Positions 43,401 through 54,840 are shown, counted from the stretch's first letter. The stretch: DNA of 64,000 nt from Lucinisca nassula (GCA_963580285.1 OY757010.1:214428138-214492137); one strand, 5' to 3'. Numbers and translations are program-made. The notes: generated by a model not told the origin, from the sequence alone.

Positions 43401-43575
43401 AGTCTCAAAGGCTGGCCTGACTTACTCAATGAAACAAATGACACAGCCTCAGGGACTGGCCTGGCTTGGTCACAGATACAAATGAAAGTCTCAAAGACTG
43501 GTCTGACTTTCTCACAGAGACAAATGACACAACCTCAAGGACTGGCCTGACTTGGTCACGGATACAAATGACAGT
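40463..43575 (+). repeat. ~44-bp minisatellite, array 2 (about 70 units)
   Basis: Same unit as 36900-37415, alternating GACACAGCCTCAAGGACTGG and GACAGTCTCAAAGACTGG subtypes with CTTGCTCACAGAGACAAAT or CTTGGTCACAGAGACAAAT linkers. It starts exactly where Penelope-like copy A stops and ends where copy B begins. Confidence 0.92.
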
Positions 43576-44620
43576 CTCAAAATAGAAGTGAAGGCAATGA
43601 TCAGGAATCGATACAATTAACCCACAGCTCCCATCAGAGACACCAAGGGAAAGAAACACAAACACGAAACAACTAGACTCTAATGGAAACATCACTAGCG
43701 GAAAGCCAAAAGGACAGTTAGTTTCCTACAAAATGGCCAATTGGCTATCCAAAGCAAAATAATATAAGCGATACACACACTCAAAGACAAGCCATAACAA
43801 AAATAAACCACGACAGAAGAACAGCATTGGAACGGTCAGTGAAACGAATTCCAGTGGTGGGCTTTAATCGAATATACGTGGCCACAATCCTCGCCCTTAT
43901 TTCTGTCTCGATTTAGACAAATAATTTGTTCAGTCTGCATGAAGGCCTCCTAACTCATCAGTACAACATCTCCGTGTACACAAATAATCAAACAACCACA
44001 GAGATGAAACATTGGTGAGGACTCGACAGCAAGAAACCTCTGAAATACTGGGGCAAAAGAACACCAAGTTAGACTACGATGGGCCCGACCAGAGACACAG
44101 CATCAGGCGCCAACCAACATTACATAAAATTAGATACTCTCTAATTCTCAGTAAGCCTTTATGTTGGAACCGTCATAGAAACTGAGGCCTGACCCACCGG
44201 CGTGCAATTAAAGAGGGAAGCAAAGTTGTCAATCGTGATTGGGTTAACTACCATGTATGCAGTCTGTCGAATGACATTTATGTTGTACCCTATCTTTTTA
44301 TATCGAAGAATGATTTTACGAAATTGGGTGCTGAAGTCATTCCATTTATATATTTTTCTGAATTTATATACTAAGTTTAGCAGTTAACAATTTTTTTACG
44401 AGTGTTGAAGTCAGTTACATGACTAGACACTCTGGCAAATGGAATTAATTGCGAAATATAAACGCCATAGGATGCCGCACGAGTAACATCACCATCCAAG
44501 AAAGGAAAATTTACAATCTTAGAATCAAAATCATCGCGTTTATCATAAATTTTGCAAGAAACAAACCAATCTTTTATAGATAGATGTAAACCCAAAAACG
44601 GGGCCTCGGTATCAGAAGAA
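43576..44620 (-). pseudogene. Penelope-like retroelement, 5'-truncated copy B
   Basis: It carries only the 3' part of the element. A 72-residue frame (44377-44595) has LHLSIKDWF, KIYDKRDDFDSKIVNFPFL and SYGVYISQLIPFARV, which is the segment deleted in copy A. Then the shared 3' region runs to the junction CTCAAAATAGAAGTG. It is about 85-90% similar to copy A over 37416-38400 by eye. Same orientation as copy A and the same junction to the minisatellite. Confidence 0.85.
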
Positions 44621-45065
44621 TTGCTGATTTGCTCACCGAGTCAAATGAAAATCTCAAAGACTGGCTTTCTCACAGAGACAAATGACACAGCCTCAAGGAC
44701 TGGCCGGACTTGATCACAGATACAAATGACAATCTCAAAGACTGGCCTGACTTGCTCACAGAGACAAATGACAGGCTCTAAGACTGACCTGACTTGCTCA
44801 CAGAGACAAATGACACAGCCTCTAGAACTGGCCGGACTTGGTCACAGAGACAAATAACATAATCGCAAGAACTGGCCTGACTTGCTTACAATGCCAAATG
44901 CCACAGCCTCAAGTACTGGTCTGACTCGGTCACAGACTCAAATAACGCAGCCTCAAGGACTGGCCTGACTTGGTCGCAGATACAAATGTCACATCCTGAA
45001 GAAGTGACCTGACTTGGTTACAGAGACTGATGACAAAGCCTCAGGGACTGGACGAATTGCTCAGT
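44621..45065 (+). repeat. ~44-bp minisatellite, array 3
   Basis: Continuation of the same satellite (about 10 units), ending abruptly at the LINE fragment that starts near 45066. Confidence 0.88.
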
Positions 45066-45545
45066 CCTGACCTGTGTTCTGTGTAAACTGTTTGAACACA
45101 TAGTCGCTCAAACATCATGGCCAACTTAGATGAATATAAACTTTTGTAAAACAGACAACATGCATTTAGAAAAAGGCATAGTTGTAATACTCAGTTGAGC
45201 ACGGTTATTAATGATTGGGTAAAAATCTTGGACAAAGGGGGACAGATGGACATATTTATTCTTGACTTTGAGAAGGCCCCACCTCGTAAACTATTTAATC
45301 CAAATTGTTTGGTTATGGCGTGGGTGTGGCATGTCTCAAATGGATAGATTCCTTTCTTTGCTACAGAAAACAGCGTGTTGTTGTTAATGGTGAATCTTCA
45401 GTATGGGCTGGGGTCCCACAAGGTCCACTGTCTCCCTGTACATTAATGGTATTTCCACTGACATTTACTATGAAATAAGACTGTTCGCAGACGACTGTGT
45501 TGGTATCGGGAAATCTGAGATTCAGCGGACTCAATAAAACTTCAG
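45066..45545 (+). pseudogene. LINE reverse transcriptase, middle segment (inverted piece)
   Basis: Decayed plus-strand reading: LTCVLCKLFEHIVAQ, QHAFRKRHSCNTQLST, VINDWVKILDKGGQMDIFIL with DFEKA, and RLFADDC (the catalytic FADD box) near 45480. Frameshifts and stops are present. It continues, in opposite orientation, the LINE at 45546-46082, which ends at NYRPVSLT; CTGACC is shared at the junction. Confidence 0.8.
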
Positions 45546-46082
45546 AAACGGGTCAGAGACACAGGGCGATAATTTCGAGCAAGATCTGTCTCAGTGTTTG
45601 AAGAGGCGGCAAATTTTCGCTAGGATCCGTTCTTGGGGGATTTCACCCGTATCGAGAGACTGTTGGAACAGATGTGCAAAACTAGACCTTACTCATTTGC
45701 TTGTTCCTTCAGAACGCTAGGATGAAGCTCGGCCTTAAAGCCTTAGATAGATTTAACTTGAACATTCCCGCCGATGACACAACAATATTGTCCATGAAAG
45801 GGGCCGATCTTCCAGTCAATGGAACGTCATTGAACTCAGTTTTATTGAATGGACCAGCTGGTTCCTCTGTCCGTTCAATGTCGGATTCAGCTTTCCCGTG
45901 CGCTCCTCTTTTATTTAGGGGCGTGATACCTTGCCTGTCTTTCTTCTGCTATTGGTCTCTCGGATTGGCTTTTAGATCATCTACCAAGCTATTCATATAC
46001 AAATCGTACTGACGTTTGATATCATCCTTAATTTCTCGTCTCAAGTTTTCAAATTTTGCCCGGAGTTTACCGCTTCCCAACT
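45546..46082 (-). pseudogene. LINE ORF2, region before the RT core
   Basis: Minus-strand reading: KLRAKFENLRREIKDDIKRQ, YDLYMNSLVDDLKANPRD, ESDIERTEEP, VPLTGRSAPFMDNIVV, then after frameshifts a NYRPVSLT block near 45560. It connects upstream to 47697-48773 across an inserted HEL element. Confidence 0.78.
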
Positions 46083-47696
46083 TTTTAGCTCACCTGTAGT
46101 GACAAGGTGAGCTTTTGTGATCACATTTTGTCCGTCGTACGTCGTGCGGGCGTGCGTGCGTGCGTCCGTCCGTCCGTCCGTAAACAATTTCAGATAAGTA
46201 TATCTCAGGTAGGGGGAAAGGCTCCATAAGGTTTTTGGGCTGATCAGATTGGAATTCTGGTTGCCATGGAAACAAAAAGGTTCCATAGACTTATAATGGG
46301 GAAAACGACGTCTCCACTTTTTCTCGGCCATTTCTTATCGGATCTTCATCAAACTTGCAGATATCCAGGAGGGGCTTACAGTCAACGCCGAGTTCGACTG
46401 CACGGGACAAATAGCTTTGGAGTTACTTGCCCTTGAGCATAACTGTAAGTGAAAAATGGTGTCTAGCGAGTTCGAAGTTGACTTGAATCTGACCAGTGGT
46501 TTTCCAGTTACATCTCCTTGAGTGTGAAAGATTTTCCCATAGACTTACAAAAGGAAAACGACGTCTCCAGCTTTTCTCGACCATTTCAAATCAGATCTTC
46601 ATAAAACTTGCAGATAACCAGGAGGGCATACATTCTATGTTGCAGGTCAAATGGCTTCTAAGTTACCTGCCCTTGAGCATAAATATTAGCGAAAGATGGT
46701 GAATCCACCTTTCCGCAACCGTTTTTGATCTGATCGTTCTGTTACTTTTGGTAAACGAGGATAAGCATAAAATCTCTAATGAGTTCGATTTTGGCTTGAA
46801 TCTGACCACCAGATTTCCAGTTACATCCCCATGAGGGTGAATAATTTTCCCATAGACTTAAAATGGGAAAACCCTGTCTCCAACTTTGCTTGGCTATTTC
46901 TAACCTGACCTTCATCAAACTTCCAGATAACCAGAAGGAGCTTACAGTCTATGTTTAGTTCGAATTTGGGCCGCATGAGACAAAAGGCTTTCGACTTACC
47001 TGCCCTTGAGCATAAATATTAGTGAAAAACAGTGTCTCAACCTTTTCTCAGCCGTTTCTAATCTGATCTTTTTTAATCTTTCAGTAAACGAGAACAAGCA
47101 TAAAACCTCAGATGAGTTTGAATTTTGCTTGAATCTGACATTCGGTTTTGCAGTTACAGCCCTTAGAGCGCGAACAATTTTCCCATAGACTTACAATGGA
47201 AAAACCACTTTACCAACTTTTCTCCGCCATTTCTAATCTGATCTTCATCAAACTTGCAGATGACCAGGAGGGACATTCAGTCTACATAGAGTTCGAATTT
47301 CGGCTGCACGAGACAAACAACTTTGGAGTTACCTGCCCTTGTTTATTGATTTGAGGTTTAACATCCCTGTCTGCACAGTGTAGGTCATTTTGGAGACGTT
47401 GCTTCTAGTTTTGTGGGACTTTTGCCCGACATCGAGATGAACTTATATCATAAGCCTTTTCCACCCAATGAAACCAATAGGGTCATTATGCATGGACGGT
47501 CCAACTGGCACCACTTTTTCTGGGCAGGCTTAGAACCTGTTTACCAGTACCCATGTGTGGTCGGTTCCAGCTCTGCTTAGAAGCACCATGTAGCCCAGTC
47601 TATTTCTTCAAGCCCCGATGGGCATTCTTAAAAAATCATTAATGATTTTCTGGTACACATGTGAGCGATATAGGGCCATTTGGCCCTCTTGTTTGT
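46083..47696 (+). mobile_element. HEL element inserted in the LINE, hosting SINE-2
   Basis: 5' hairpin AGCTCACCTGTAGTGACAAG/GTGAGCT (9-bp stem), then CGTGCGTGCGTCCGTCCGTC. Long core units contain CATAGACTTA.AATGGGAAAAC, TTTCTAATCTGATCTTCATC, AAACTTGCAGATAACCAGG and TTACCTGCCCTTGAGCATAA. The 3' end is GTGAGCGATATA, hairpin GGGCC-ATTT-GGCCC, then TCTTGTTT. Confidence 0.75.
47345..47625 (-). mobile_element. SINE-2 copy inside the HEL element
   Basis: Minus-strand body from TGCCCATCGGGGCTTGAAG to the GTTAAACCTCAAATCAATAA tail. Located in the last core unit before the HEL 3' end. Confidence 0.85.
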
Positions 47697-48773
47697 TTTG
47701 CCTTAGCATGAATCTGTTTCCTTATCTCTGATGTGATCCAGGAAATCGAAGATACAGGCCTGCTAGTTTTGGAAGGAATTTGATTTTCGAAAGAAGCTTG
47801 AACGAAAGAAAATATCAAATCGAAGTTCTGGACAGACCGAGTAGCTAAATGACCATTAAAGTAATTTTAGGACATCCTTTCTCATAGTTTCATAGTCAAC
47901 TTTTTATATAAGTACTCCTTCTTACTAGGTTTCTTTATAGGTGGAATGAAGTTTTTTTTTTTTCATCCGGAAACAATATCATGATCACTTAGTTTGTCTG
48001 GAGACTGAATATCTTCACATTTTCCTGGTAAAGTTGTAAAAATCAAATCCAAAGTGTTCTTAACACGAGTATGGAAGTTATCAATTCGTTCTCATAATGC
48101 CAATTAACGTTTGTCCTTCGGAAGGACTCAGCATTGTGCCTTATTTACTGAGCCTATAGTGCCAAACAATGTCTCTGAAGTTGAAATCACCTAGAGCATA
48201 TACTGCGGGAAGTGAGTGAGTGTATGTGTTTTGCGTCTCGCCAACATCTAAGGTCATACGGAGACGAGGCATCGGTTTAAAGACTCATACGAAAGTCTGG
48301 AGAAGCCCGGGATCGATCCTGCGACCCCTGGTTTACAAGACAAGTAGCATAACCACTACACCACGGTGGCTTCTATACTGCGGGAAGATTTTTATCCTAA
48401 TGTTGGGACTTAATGCGATCAAGCTGATCTTTAAATAACTAATTAAGGCACCGCACTCAGTAATAAAATGCACCCTATCCTTAACCGCAGCAGACCTTAG
48501 ATCTGTAACGGAGACATGCCTGAACTTTCCTCTGTGTGTAATCTAGGTTCCTGTAAAAAGGCGTACCTTTACAGCCCTCTTCACGTCTCTTGTTGAGTTG
48601 GTCATGGATTTCCAGCGGGGATGAGATTTGTCAACCTTATATTCATTCACATTCAGGTACTTCAGTCCGACGTCGTCGCTAATTTCGTACACAAGCTTGT
48701 CCACTTGCACTTTGACCGTAGCTTTACATCTGAAGAGAAATGTTCCTTGACCACGTATATATTTGGAAGATCA
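47697..48773 (-). pseudogene. LINE endonuclease-region remnant
   Basis: Minus strand: YALGDFNFRDIVWHYRLSK (apurinic-type endonuclease, GDFN box, about 48203-48150), then SPSEGQTLIGIM, SRQTK and SEIRKQIHAKAKQT near 47700. This runs straight into KLRAKFENL at 46082 once the HEL element is removed. 48390-48773 is weaker minus-strand coding remnant (VDKLVYEISDDVGLKYLNV). Many stops. Confidence 0.75.
48199..48387 (-). mobile_element. SINE-3 copy with 14-bp TSD
   Basis: Body 48213-48373, head GCCACCGTGGTGTAGTGGTT on the minus strand. Flanked by TATACTGCGGGAAG at 48199-48212 and 48374-48387. Inserted in the LINE endonuclease region. Confidence 0.92.
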
Positions 48774-49003
48774 TACGAGGGGCGTTTGGAAAGTATTAAG
48801 GCGTAAAAACATAGCTGTGTTTCTACAAACATGCTGAAAAATAAATGGTGGGTTGGTAGGAGAAACTTTTTTTTATTATTATTTCAATTTTTCTTCCGAA
48901 AAAAAAAAAGGGTCGGACCTGTATTTTTTTTGTGATTTTGTTTTTGAACATGTTTTTTGTTAAAAAAATTGTCATGTTGAGACTTGCGCTGTATATCATA
49001 ATT

Positions 49004-49315
49004 CATTTTAGATGCTCCGTCTGACTGGTGATCAGGAGGACGCGGGTTCGACTCCCGCCGAGGTCGGCAACATTCTTTCGTGGAGATTGATCATGAAATC
49101 TTTTCTACGGTCATTCTCTCCCTTCCGCTGATTCAAGAAGGGCAGTTGTCAGTTTCTGGCGAAAGAATGTGCACTGTACTGGTTAACCGCTTACGTGTAA
49201 GCCTGCCCAGGAAAGTGTTGATAGGTAAACTGACCGGCTCAAAAATGACCTAAATAGTGTTGACTGGGCCGTTAAACTCCAATACAAACAAACAAACAAA
49301 TCATTTTAGATGCTC
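49004..49315 (+). mobile_element. SINE-1, 5'-truncated, with 15-bp TSD
   Basis: Body 49019-49300, keeping the B box (GGGTTCGACTCCCGCC) and 3' tail but not the A box. Flanked by TCATTTTAGATGCTC at 49004-49018 and 49301-49315. Confidence 0.93.
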
Positions 49316-49565
49316 AAAAAGTCAGCTCTGAATTTTGGAAGGTTCTAAATGTCAAAAACTACAAAAATGTACTTAAAACGCAAAAATAGTATGGGAAAAT
49401 GCAAGGCCGACACTGGGTAGGGTCGGAAAGTGAAAATGGTAAGGTCGGTGTTTTATTTTTTATTTTGTTCTTCTTTTATTGATAAAATGGGGGGGGGGGG
49501 GGTTCTGAAGGAGGGTCGGTCGGGTTAGCGGAAACACTGCTATTTGCTTTTTAGGCCTAATAGTG

Positions 49566-50399
49566 GGTGCGACTTGTAAATATTAGGCTTAACTAGTGGA
49601 GGCCCTCAAAGAAAGTATTCTCCCTTGCCCTGTACGCACTTTTCCAGTCTTGTTATCCACTCAGAAAATGCATTTGAAGTCCTTTTGGGTATACTGTTTA
49701 TACACTGGAACAACGCACTACCAAATGCATGACAGCTTTCAAATCGACGTCCTTGCAGACATATGTTTTAATATATGGGTTGAGCCAGAAACCACAGGGA
49801 GAAAGGTCTGGACTGTATGAAGGATGTGGCAAAGTTTTAATGTTCAACTCTTCCAAATATTCCATCAGCACGGCTGATCTGTGTGCAGGGGCGTTATCAT
49901 GAAGAATATGAAGACCATTCGTTTTCTTTGCAATCGGGTTAAAAATACAGCCATGATTCATCCTTAGTTACTATTTGTCTGAGTCTCCTTGGACCCGCAT
50001 CCTTATATTTTGCAAGAAGTTCTGAGGCTTTTTTTACATTACCCTTACTTTTGTTCTGGTCTCAAAAGATGGGGGTCCACCTAACACAAAATACGACCGA
50101 CGAATTCATGCCATATAAATCCGTTATCTCTTCCACAGTGTACCGCGTATCTTCTTCATTGCCGGTTTCATAATCTCCATTTCTTTTTATGACACTGCTG
50201 AAAGCGGTCGACCCTCCCGCGGCTCATCTTTGACCTCTGAAAAGTCGCACCCATTTGCAAACTGTTGGATACGCTAGTGCATTCTCAACATAGATTGTAT
50301 CCAATCTGCTTGGATCTCCAATGGCGACACATCTAGCAATGCGCGCACTTTGCTGTACACTCTCTGTTCTTCTAGTTTAGCATTGCTATTTTCTGCCAT
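49566..50399 (-). pseudogene. Degenerate mariner transposase (copy 3)
   Basis: Start MAENSNAKLEEQRV (ATG at 50397-50399), then many stops and frameshifts. VTKDESWLYF carries the first catalytic Asp, and HDNAPAHRSAV carries the second (49698-49961). The third site reads PDLSPCGFW with Gly in place of the expected Asp. Roughly 70 residues between the first and second Asp appear deleted. Confidence 0.8.
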
Positions 50400-50591
50400 A
50401 TATTGACCCAGTGTCAAAGAAATTTCCATCTACAATGACCGATCTAGCGCACTGCATGGGTAAAAATCGAACAAATTTTAATTCGGTCAAGTGATTAAAG
50501 GTTAGATTTTTCATGCATATTTTGAAAATACACAAAAGCTTCGAAAGTACGCGATACGGCTACTATTTATACTTTCCAAATGGCCCTTGTA

Positions 50592-51545
50592 CTTGTGCAG
50601 TAGACGATTACATTCCATGAACTAGCTGTGACTGTCAGCATCACAGACAGCTATCTGATGAAGATCAACATCTTGCTCCAACGTACCTTCCGTGAACAGA
50701 ACGTTGCACAGCAAAGCAGACCTCGTCATAGCCAACTCGTTCTCCGTTGGGCTAATTCCGAGCAGACAGAACACAGCAATAGCAGCTGTAGACCTGGGCA
50801 ATGACTGTAATTTTCTCAGCATCTCGCGCTGCAAATTCTCCAGACAACGTCAAGCATCACGAAAACACGCCTATATAAGTCTGACCCCATTGAACCCCAC
50901 TTACATACAGAAAAGTTTGGGTTTACAGGGGTATATCTTATTTTCGTTGAGGCGGTTCTAACAAGTATCAACAATCTATATTTTGAGCAGAACTAAGAAA
51001 AATATCACAATTTTTCATCTGATTTTTTTTCGGCCGTTTACACTATTTTTGGAAAGGCGTGTTTTCGTAATGAACAACACTTAAAGGTCGTAGAGTACCC
51101 GAGGTACAATATACATCTTCCACAGATGAAAAGAAACAGTAGGGTTCAGCCCAGACCCACCGTAAACCCCAGCCCTCCAACATGTGCTGTACATAGTACG
51201 TCTACTCTACTGAACTTTCTTTTGAACCCCTGGTCTACCATTACTCCCATTTGGACACCTAGGTGTTCCGCAATTTATACTTCTGCTATAGGTTCCTCCG
51301 CATATATAATATCAGGTTGTGGAGACTTTTCTTCCTTATTCATCTTCCTCCGATTTCCGAGGATGGATAAAGTAACGATGCCCAGATCAGTACCCCCTGA
51401 ACAATGGACACGATACACTGTGCATGCATTCTGCTACCAAGATACACATGTTGGTGCTCCACAGTTGAAACAAACAATAGAGGTCCCTCTATTACAGGAA
51501 GGAGGCCATTGCTCAACAGCTTTTATTAGATAATACTGAGGATGT
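50592..51545 (-). pseudogene. LINE RT C-terminal region, interrupted by HP-A
   Basis: Minus strand: KSPQPDIIYAEEPIAE, GLNPTVSFHLWKMYIVPRVL near 51150-51090, then past the MITE CLENLQREMLRKLQSLPRST and VFCLLGISPTENELAMTRSA (50622-50840). This is the thumb/C-terminal part of a non-LTR RT, of a different family from those at 11517 and 45066. Stops and frameshifts are present. Confidence 0.65.
50855..51072 (+). repeat. HP-A type I MITE with half core, inside a LINE
   Basis: CATCACGAAAACACGCCTAT and AAAGGCGTGTTTTCGTAATG ends. The left half of the core is deleted (TTTTCGTTGAGGCGGTTCTAAC). Confidence 0.84.
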
Positions 51546-51585
51546 CACAATGGCGGACTCTCTGCTTCACGGGAAAGGGTCGACC

Positions 51586-51897
51586 CCCGCCCATCGGGAC
51601 TTGAAGAAATAGATGGGCTGCATGATGCTTCCACGCAGAGCTGAAACCGACTTGCACACGAGTACTGGTAAACCGCTTAGAGGATCTAGGCCTGCCCAGG
51701 CAAAGCGGTGCAAGTCGGCCCGTCCATGCTTATAAACCCTAATGATTTCATTGGGCGGCAAGGCTTGAGATGTCAATTCATCTCAATGTCGGGTAAAAGT
51801 CCCACAAAATTGGAAGCAACGTCTCCAAAATGGCTTTTACAGTGTTGACGGGGACGCTAAACCTCAAATCAACCAACCAACCAACCAACCAACCAAC
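51586..51897 (+). mobile_element. SINE-2 copy
   Basis: CCCCCGCCCATCGGGACTTG head, full body, tail GTTGACGGGGACGCTAAACC then CAAC repeats. An imperfect flank repeat GGGAAAGGGT/GGGAAGGGTA is present. Confidence 0.86.
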
Positions 51898-52813
51898 AGG
51901 GAAGGGTACAAAAACTCTCAGAGGATTTTGCCTGAGTGCATATGTTTAACAGGATAAGCCAGGTACTTCGAAGTAGATTTTCGAGATAGGACGTAGGTCT
52001 ATATTCAAGTTATTGTGTTACGACGTATGATTATGTGCTATAAATAATGCTTCATGAAAATAAGTTAAAACACAAACAAAGAAATAAATTAAAATTAATA
52101 ACAATAAAATGCAAAATGTGTTGACTCTTCAGTGCTTTTGATATGCTAAATTTGAATTTTCAGTAGCAGTTTTGTAGTAACCTCTCTATTAGTAGCCCTC
52201 TCTCTATATAAAGATCACTAATCGAAGCTGTACAAATAAACTGTTCTTTTCTTGCATGCCAAACTTTTTTTCTTTCGATTTATTATTTGTCTTATATGAT
52301 AACCCAGAAGATATGTCGCACGTTTGCTATGGCATTGCCAAGTGCTATTACGCTCTGAATAGCGAGACCGAAAATGAAAAGACAGTATATACCAGTATAT
52401 ACATGTTTGTATCTGCTATAAATGCGTTGTGAAAATTAGGTAAACCAAACCCAAAAATGAAAAGGCAGCAAGTGCAAACTATACTGATTTTTTAGTGCTT
52501 TTAATGCATTAAATGGAAAGTTTTTAGTTGCAGCTGTGTCTTCGTTCTCTATCAGCGCGCAAAACAAACAGTGCACAACACGGTGGGAGAAGGTGGGTGA
52601 GATAAACAGGGTGAGATAAGAATTTCTATACCCTGTGCAAATGCCAGATATCCTCATCTGGTGTGCAAGAATATCTTTCTGTCATGGTGTTGATTTTTTT
52701 TTTCAATTCAAATTTGTGGTATTCTTTCTTCTACTACAAACATATAGGCGGTTCTAATGAGTGGTCTTACTCTGTTTTTGAGCAGAAGCGTTTGAGCAAA
52801 ACTAAGGATAATA
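51898..52813. other. Intergenic with a diverged ~150-bp direct repeat
   Basis: Segments at about 52035-52205 and 52415-52560 share CTATAAAT..GCTT/GCGTT, TTTAGTGCTTTTAATGCAT-like and CTCTATTAG/CTCTATCAG blocks. An HP-A fragment lies at about 52745-52795. No gene is seen. Confidence 0.4.
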
Positions 52814-53096
52814 TCACGTAAACAAATCCGTGAAATACCACCACCACCCTATAAACTCCAATTTATATAGAGAACGGGGGTTTAGGGGGTATACATTATT
52901 TTTCTTATTTCTGTTCCAAGACATATAGGTTGTGGGTACTCGTTAGAACCGCCTCGCTAAGGCGGTTCTAACGAGCACCCGCAACCTATGTCTTAGAAGA
53001 AATAAGAAAAAAATATCACGGATTTTTATCAGAAAAGTAGCCATTTCGGAGATGTGAAAAAAACGCAGTATGTCGCACGGGTGTGTTATGGTAATG
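52814..53096 (+). repeat. HP-A type II MITE
   Basis: ATCACGTAAACAAATCCGTG left end and GTCGCACGGGTGTGTTATGG right end. Core GAACCGCCTCGCTAAGGCGG with matched changes. Confidence 0.85.
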
Positions 53097-53720
53097 AAAA
53101 TGTATACCCTCGTAAACCCAACTTTCTCTTTATTTGATACCAGGTTTCTAAAATATCGATTTCACTGGTTGGGTCAATGTTTTGTATATTTACATGTAAT
53201 GGGCCGTAACTTCATCGATCAAAGTTTACGCTTCATCTTTATATATTTATAACTTTATTCTATACCCCGTTTATAAGGATCTTTCATTAGACATAAAAGG
53301 CTAATGAAATCGGATGACTTACCAGTAGATTATCAAATAGATACATACATAATATATTTAGATTATCTATCATTTTTTAAAGACAGGATGTCTATTTGAT
53401 CGTGTTATGATCTGTTGGAACTTCCGTGTTTAACAGTGAGTTTAAAATCTTCATGCCTTGTTCTGAGATTAATGTTTGTTTTATCACGAGGGGCATCTCT
53501 TTCAAGTTGACTACTGACTGTCCCAGCTCTTTCAAAATGAGTTTTGTCTACCTTATTAACGGGTGTCTATCCTTAAAGGAAAGAATTTGGTCATATAGAA
53601 GTACTAAACGTAGTACTAAACTACTTTGTTGGATAGGCTCAATTTTCAGGGAAGCAAACACTATATTACAGAAGTTGGTACCCTCGAAACAAAGTGAAAA
53701 AATATGAGTATAAGTTTATT
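53097..53720. other. Intergenic, nothing recognised
   Basis: AT-rich. Short open frames on both strands show no recognised motif. Confidence 0.4.
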
Positions 53721-53903
53721 AATCAAAGCACTGGCAGCACTGGTGGGACGATTGCCTCTGAGTGTAGGCTAAAAAAAGAAAGGTCCTGAACTCTTATATT
53801 TCTTTACTGTATGCAAACAGTATAGACCTCTGCGTAACGCGTTCTGTGACGTCTGAGCTGGATCTAAAACTGATTGCCAATGTTCCAGCACATGCGCCGA
53901 GTC
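53721..53903. repeat. HP-B-like core with CACTGGTGGGACGATTG arms
   Basis: CACTGGCAGCACTGGTGGGA and CTGAGTGTAGGCTAA at the left. Decayed core CAAACAGTATAGACCTCTGC...GACGTCTGAGCTGGATC. The same left arm occurs at 57515 and 58371. Confidence 0.6.
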
Positions 53904-54127
53904 CATCTCGAAAACACGCCTATATAATTTTGACCCCCTTGAACCCCACTTTTATAAAGTAAAACTGGGGTTTCCGGGGTATAACTTATTTTTCTTATTT
54001 CTGCTCTAAAATATAGATTGTGGATTTTGAGTAGAAATAAGGAAAAAAATACAAGTTTTCGTCTAAAATGTTCGTTTTTTAGAAGGTAAAATTTACAATG
54101 TATTTGTATAGGCATGCTTTCGTAATA
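53904..54127 (+). repeat. HP-A type I MITE lacking its core
   Basis: CATCTCGAAAACACGCCTAT and ATAGGCATGCTTTCGTAAT ends. The sequence jumps from TAGATTGTGG to ATTTTGAGTAG, so the whole palindrome is gone. The flanking ~40 bp (GTTCCAGCACATGCGCCGAG) are repeated on the other side with changes. Confidence 0.82.
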
Positions 54128-54840
54128 TAAAACTGTTTGCAAATGTTCCAGCCCATGCACCGAGTCCATGATGTACATCAAGCTTTCTTTGACACAACAC
54201 TCTGTATCACAACGACAAGAATAGTGCTGGTGTTTTCTATAAACATTCGGTACCTAGAGTTCCTACAAATCAGTGACAGTCACGTGGACGTCAACACTGA
54301 ATAGCTTCTGTACTTAGCAAATTAGCAACTTAGGGTCGATTGTCACTGAAATAATCGACACAAAAAGTCATTTGCAAGGAACCGCAGACCAATGCTTTAT
54401 GTGTACCTTTGACCTAAGATTCTGCTGTCACTTTCACCAGGTGACTGTTCCATCTGACTTTGGTCACGTCCATTCTTGTAAGCAGTGGACAAGCATGGTC
54501 ATTAACAGGATTGTTTGCCTGCTCCTAATGAAACGGCAAACGTTTCCGTATCGGGCTAAAGGGATGAAAGTGTTTTACGCTTTTTGAATATACACAAGAG
54601 GCTCTAGCTATATTTGAATTTCTGTGGCTCATGTGCTCTTGGTTTAAACATTATTATTTTGATTTGTCAACAATGACAATGATAATAATGATAATAATAA
54701 TAGAAAACAGTCTACTTTTAAGTGATTGAAAAACGTGCGCATGCAAATCATGTCTGATTAAGCTGAGTTTTTCAAGTAAACTGACTGCATCATCATTGAA
54801 TTTAAACACGCCCGTTCCTGCAAATTTGGAGTTCAGAACT
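54128..54840. other. Intergenic, nothing recognised
   Basis: Includes an AAT/ATG-rich patch near 54665-54705. No exon or repeat end is recognised. Confidence 0.4.

Larger units (their letters stand above)
48774..50591 (-). mobile_element. Mariner-like transposon, copy 3 (different family), hosting SINE-1
   Basis: Terminal repeats TACGAGGGGCGTTTGGAAAG (left) and, reversed, TACAAGGGCCATTTGGAAAG (right), with TA at 48774 and 50590. A G-run lies at about 49489-49502. It is degenerate and carries a SINE at 49004-49315. Confidence 0.83.

Noticed and set aside
40463..43575. Open frames with SQRQMT-type repeats in the minisatellite
   Set aside because: Unit length is not kept as a multiple of three and frames shift or stop within a few units.
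48774..50591. Functional mariner source copy
   Set aside because: The transposase has many stops, an internal deletion and Gly at the third catalytic position.
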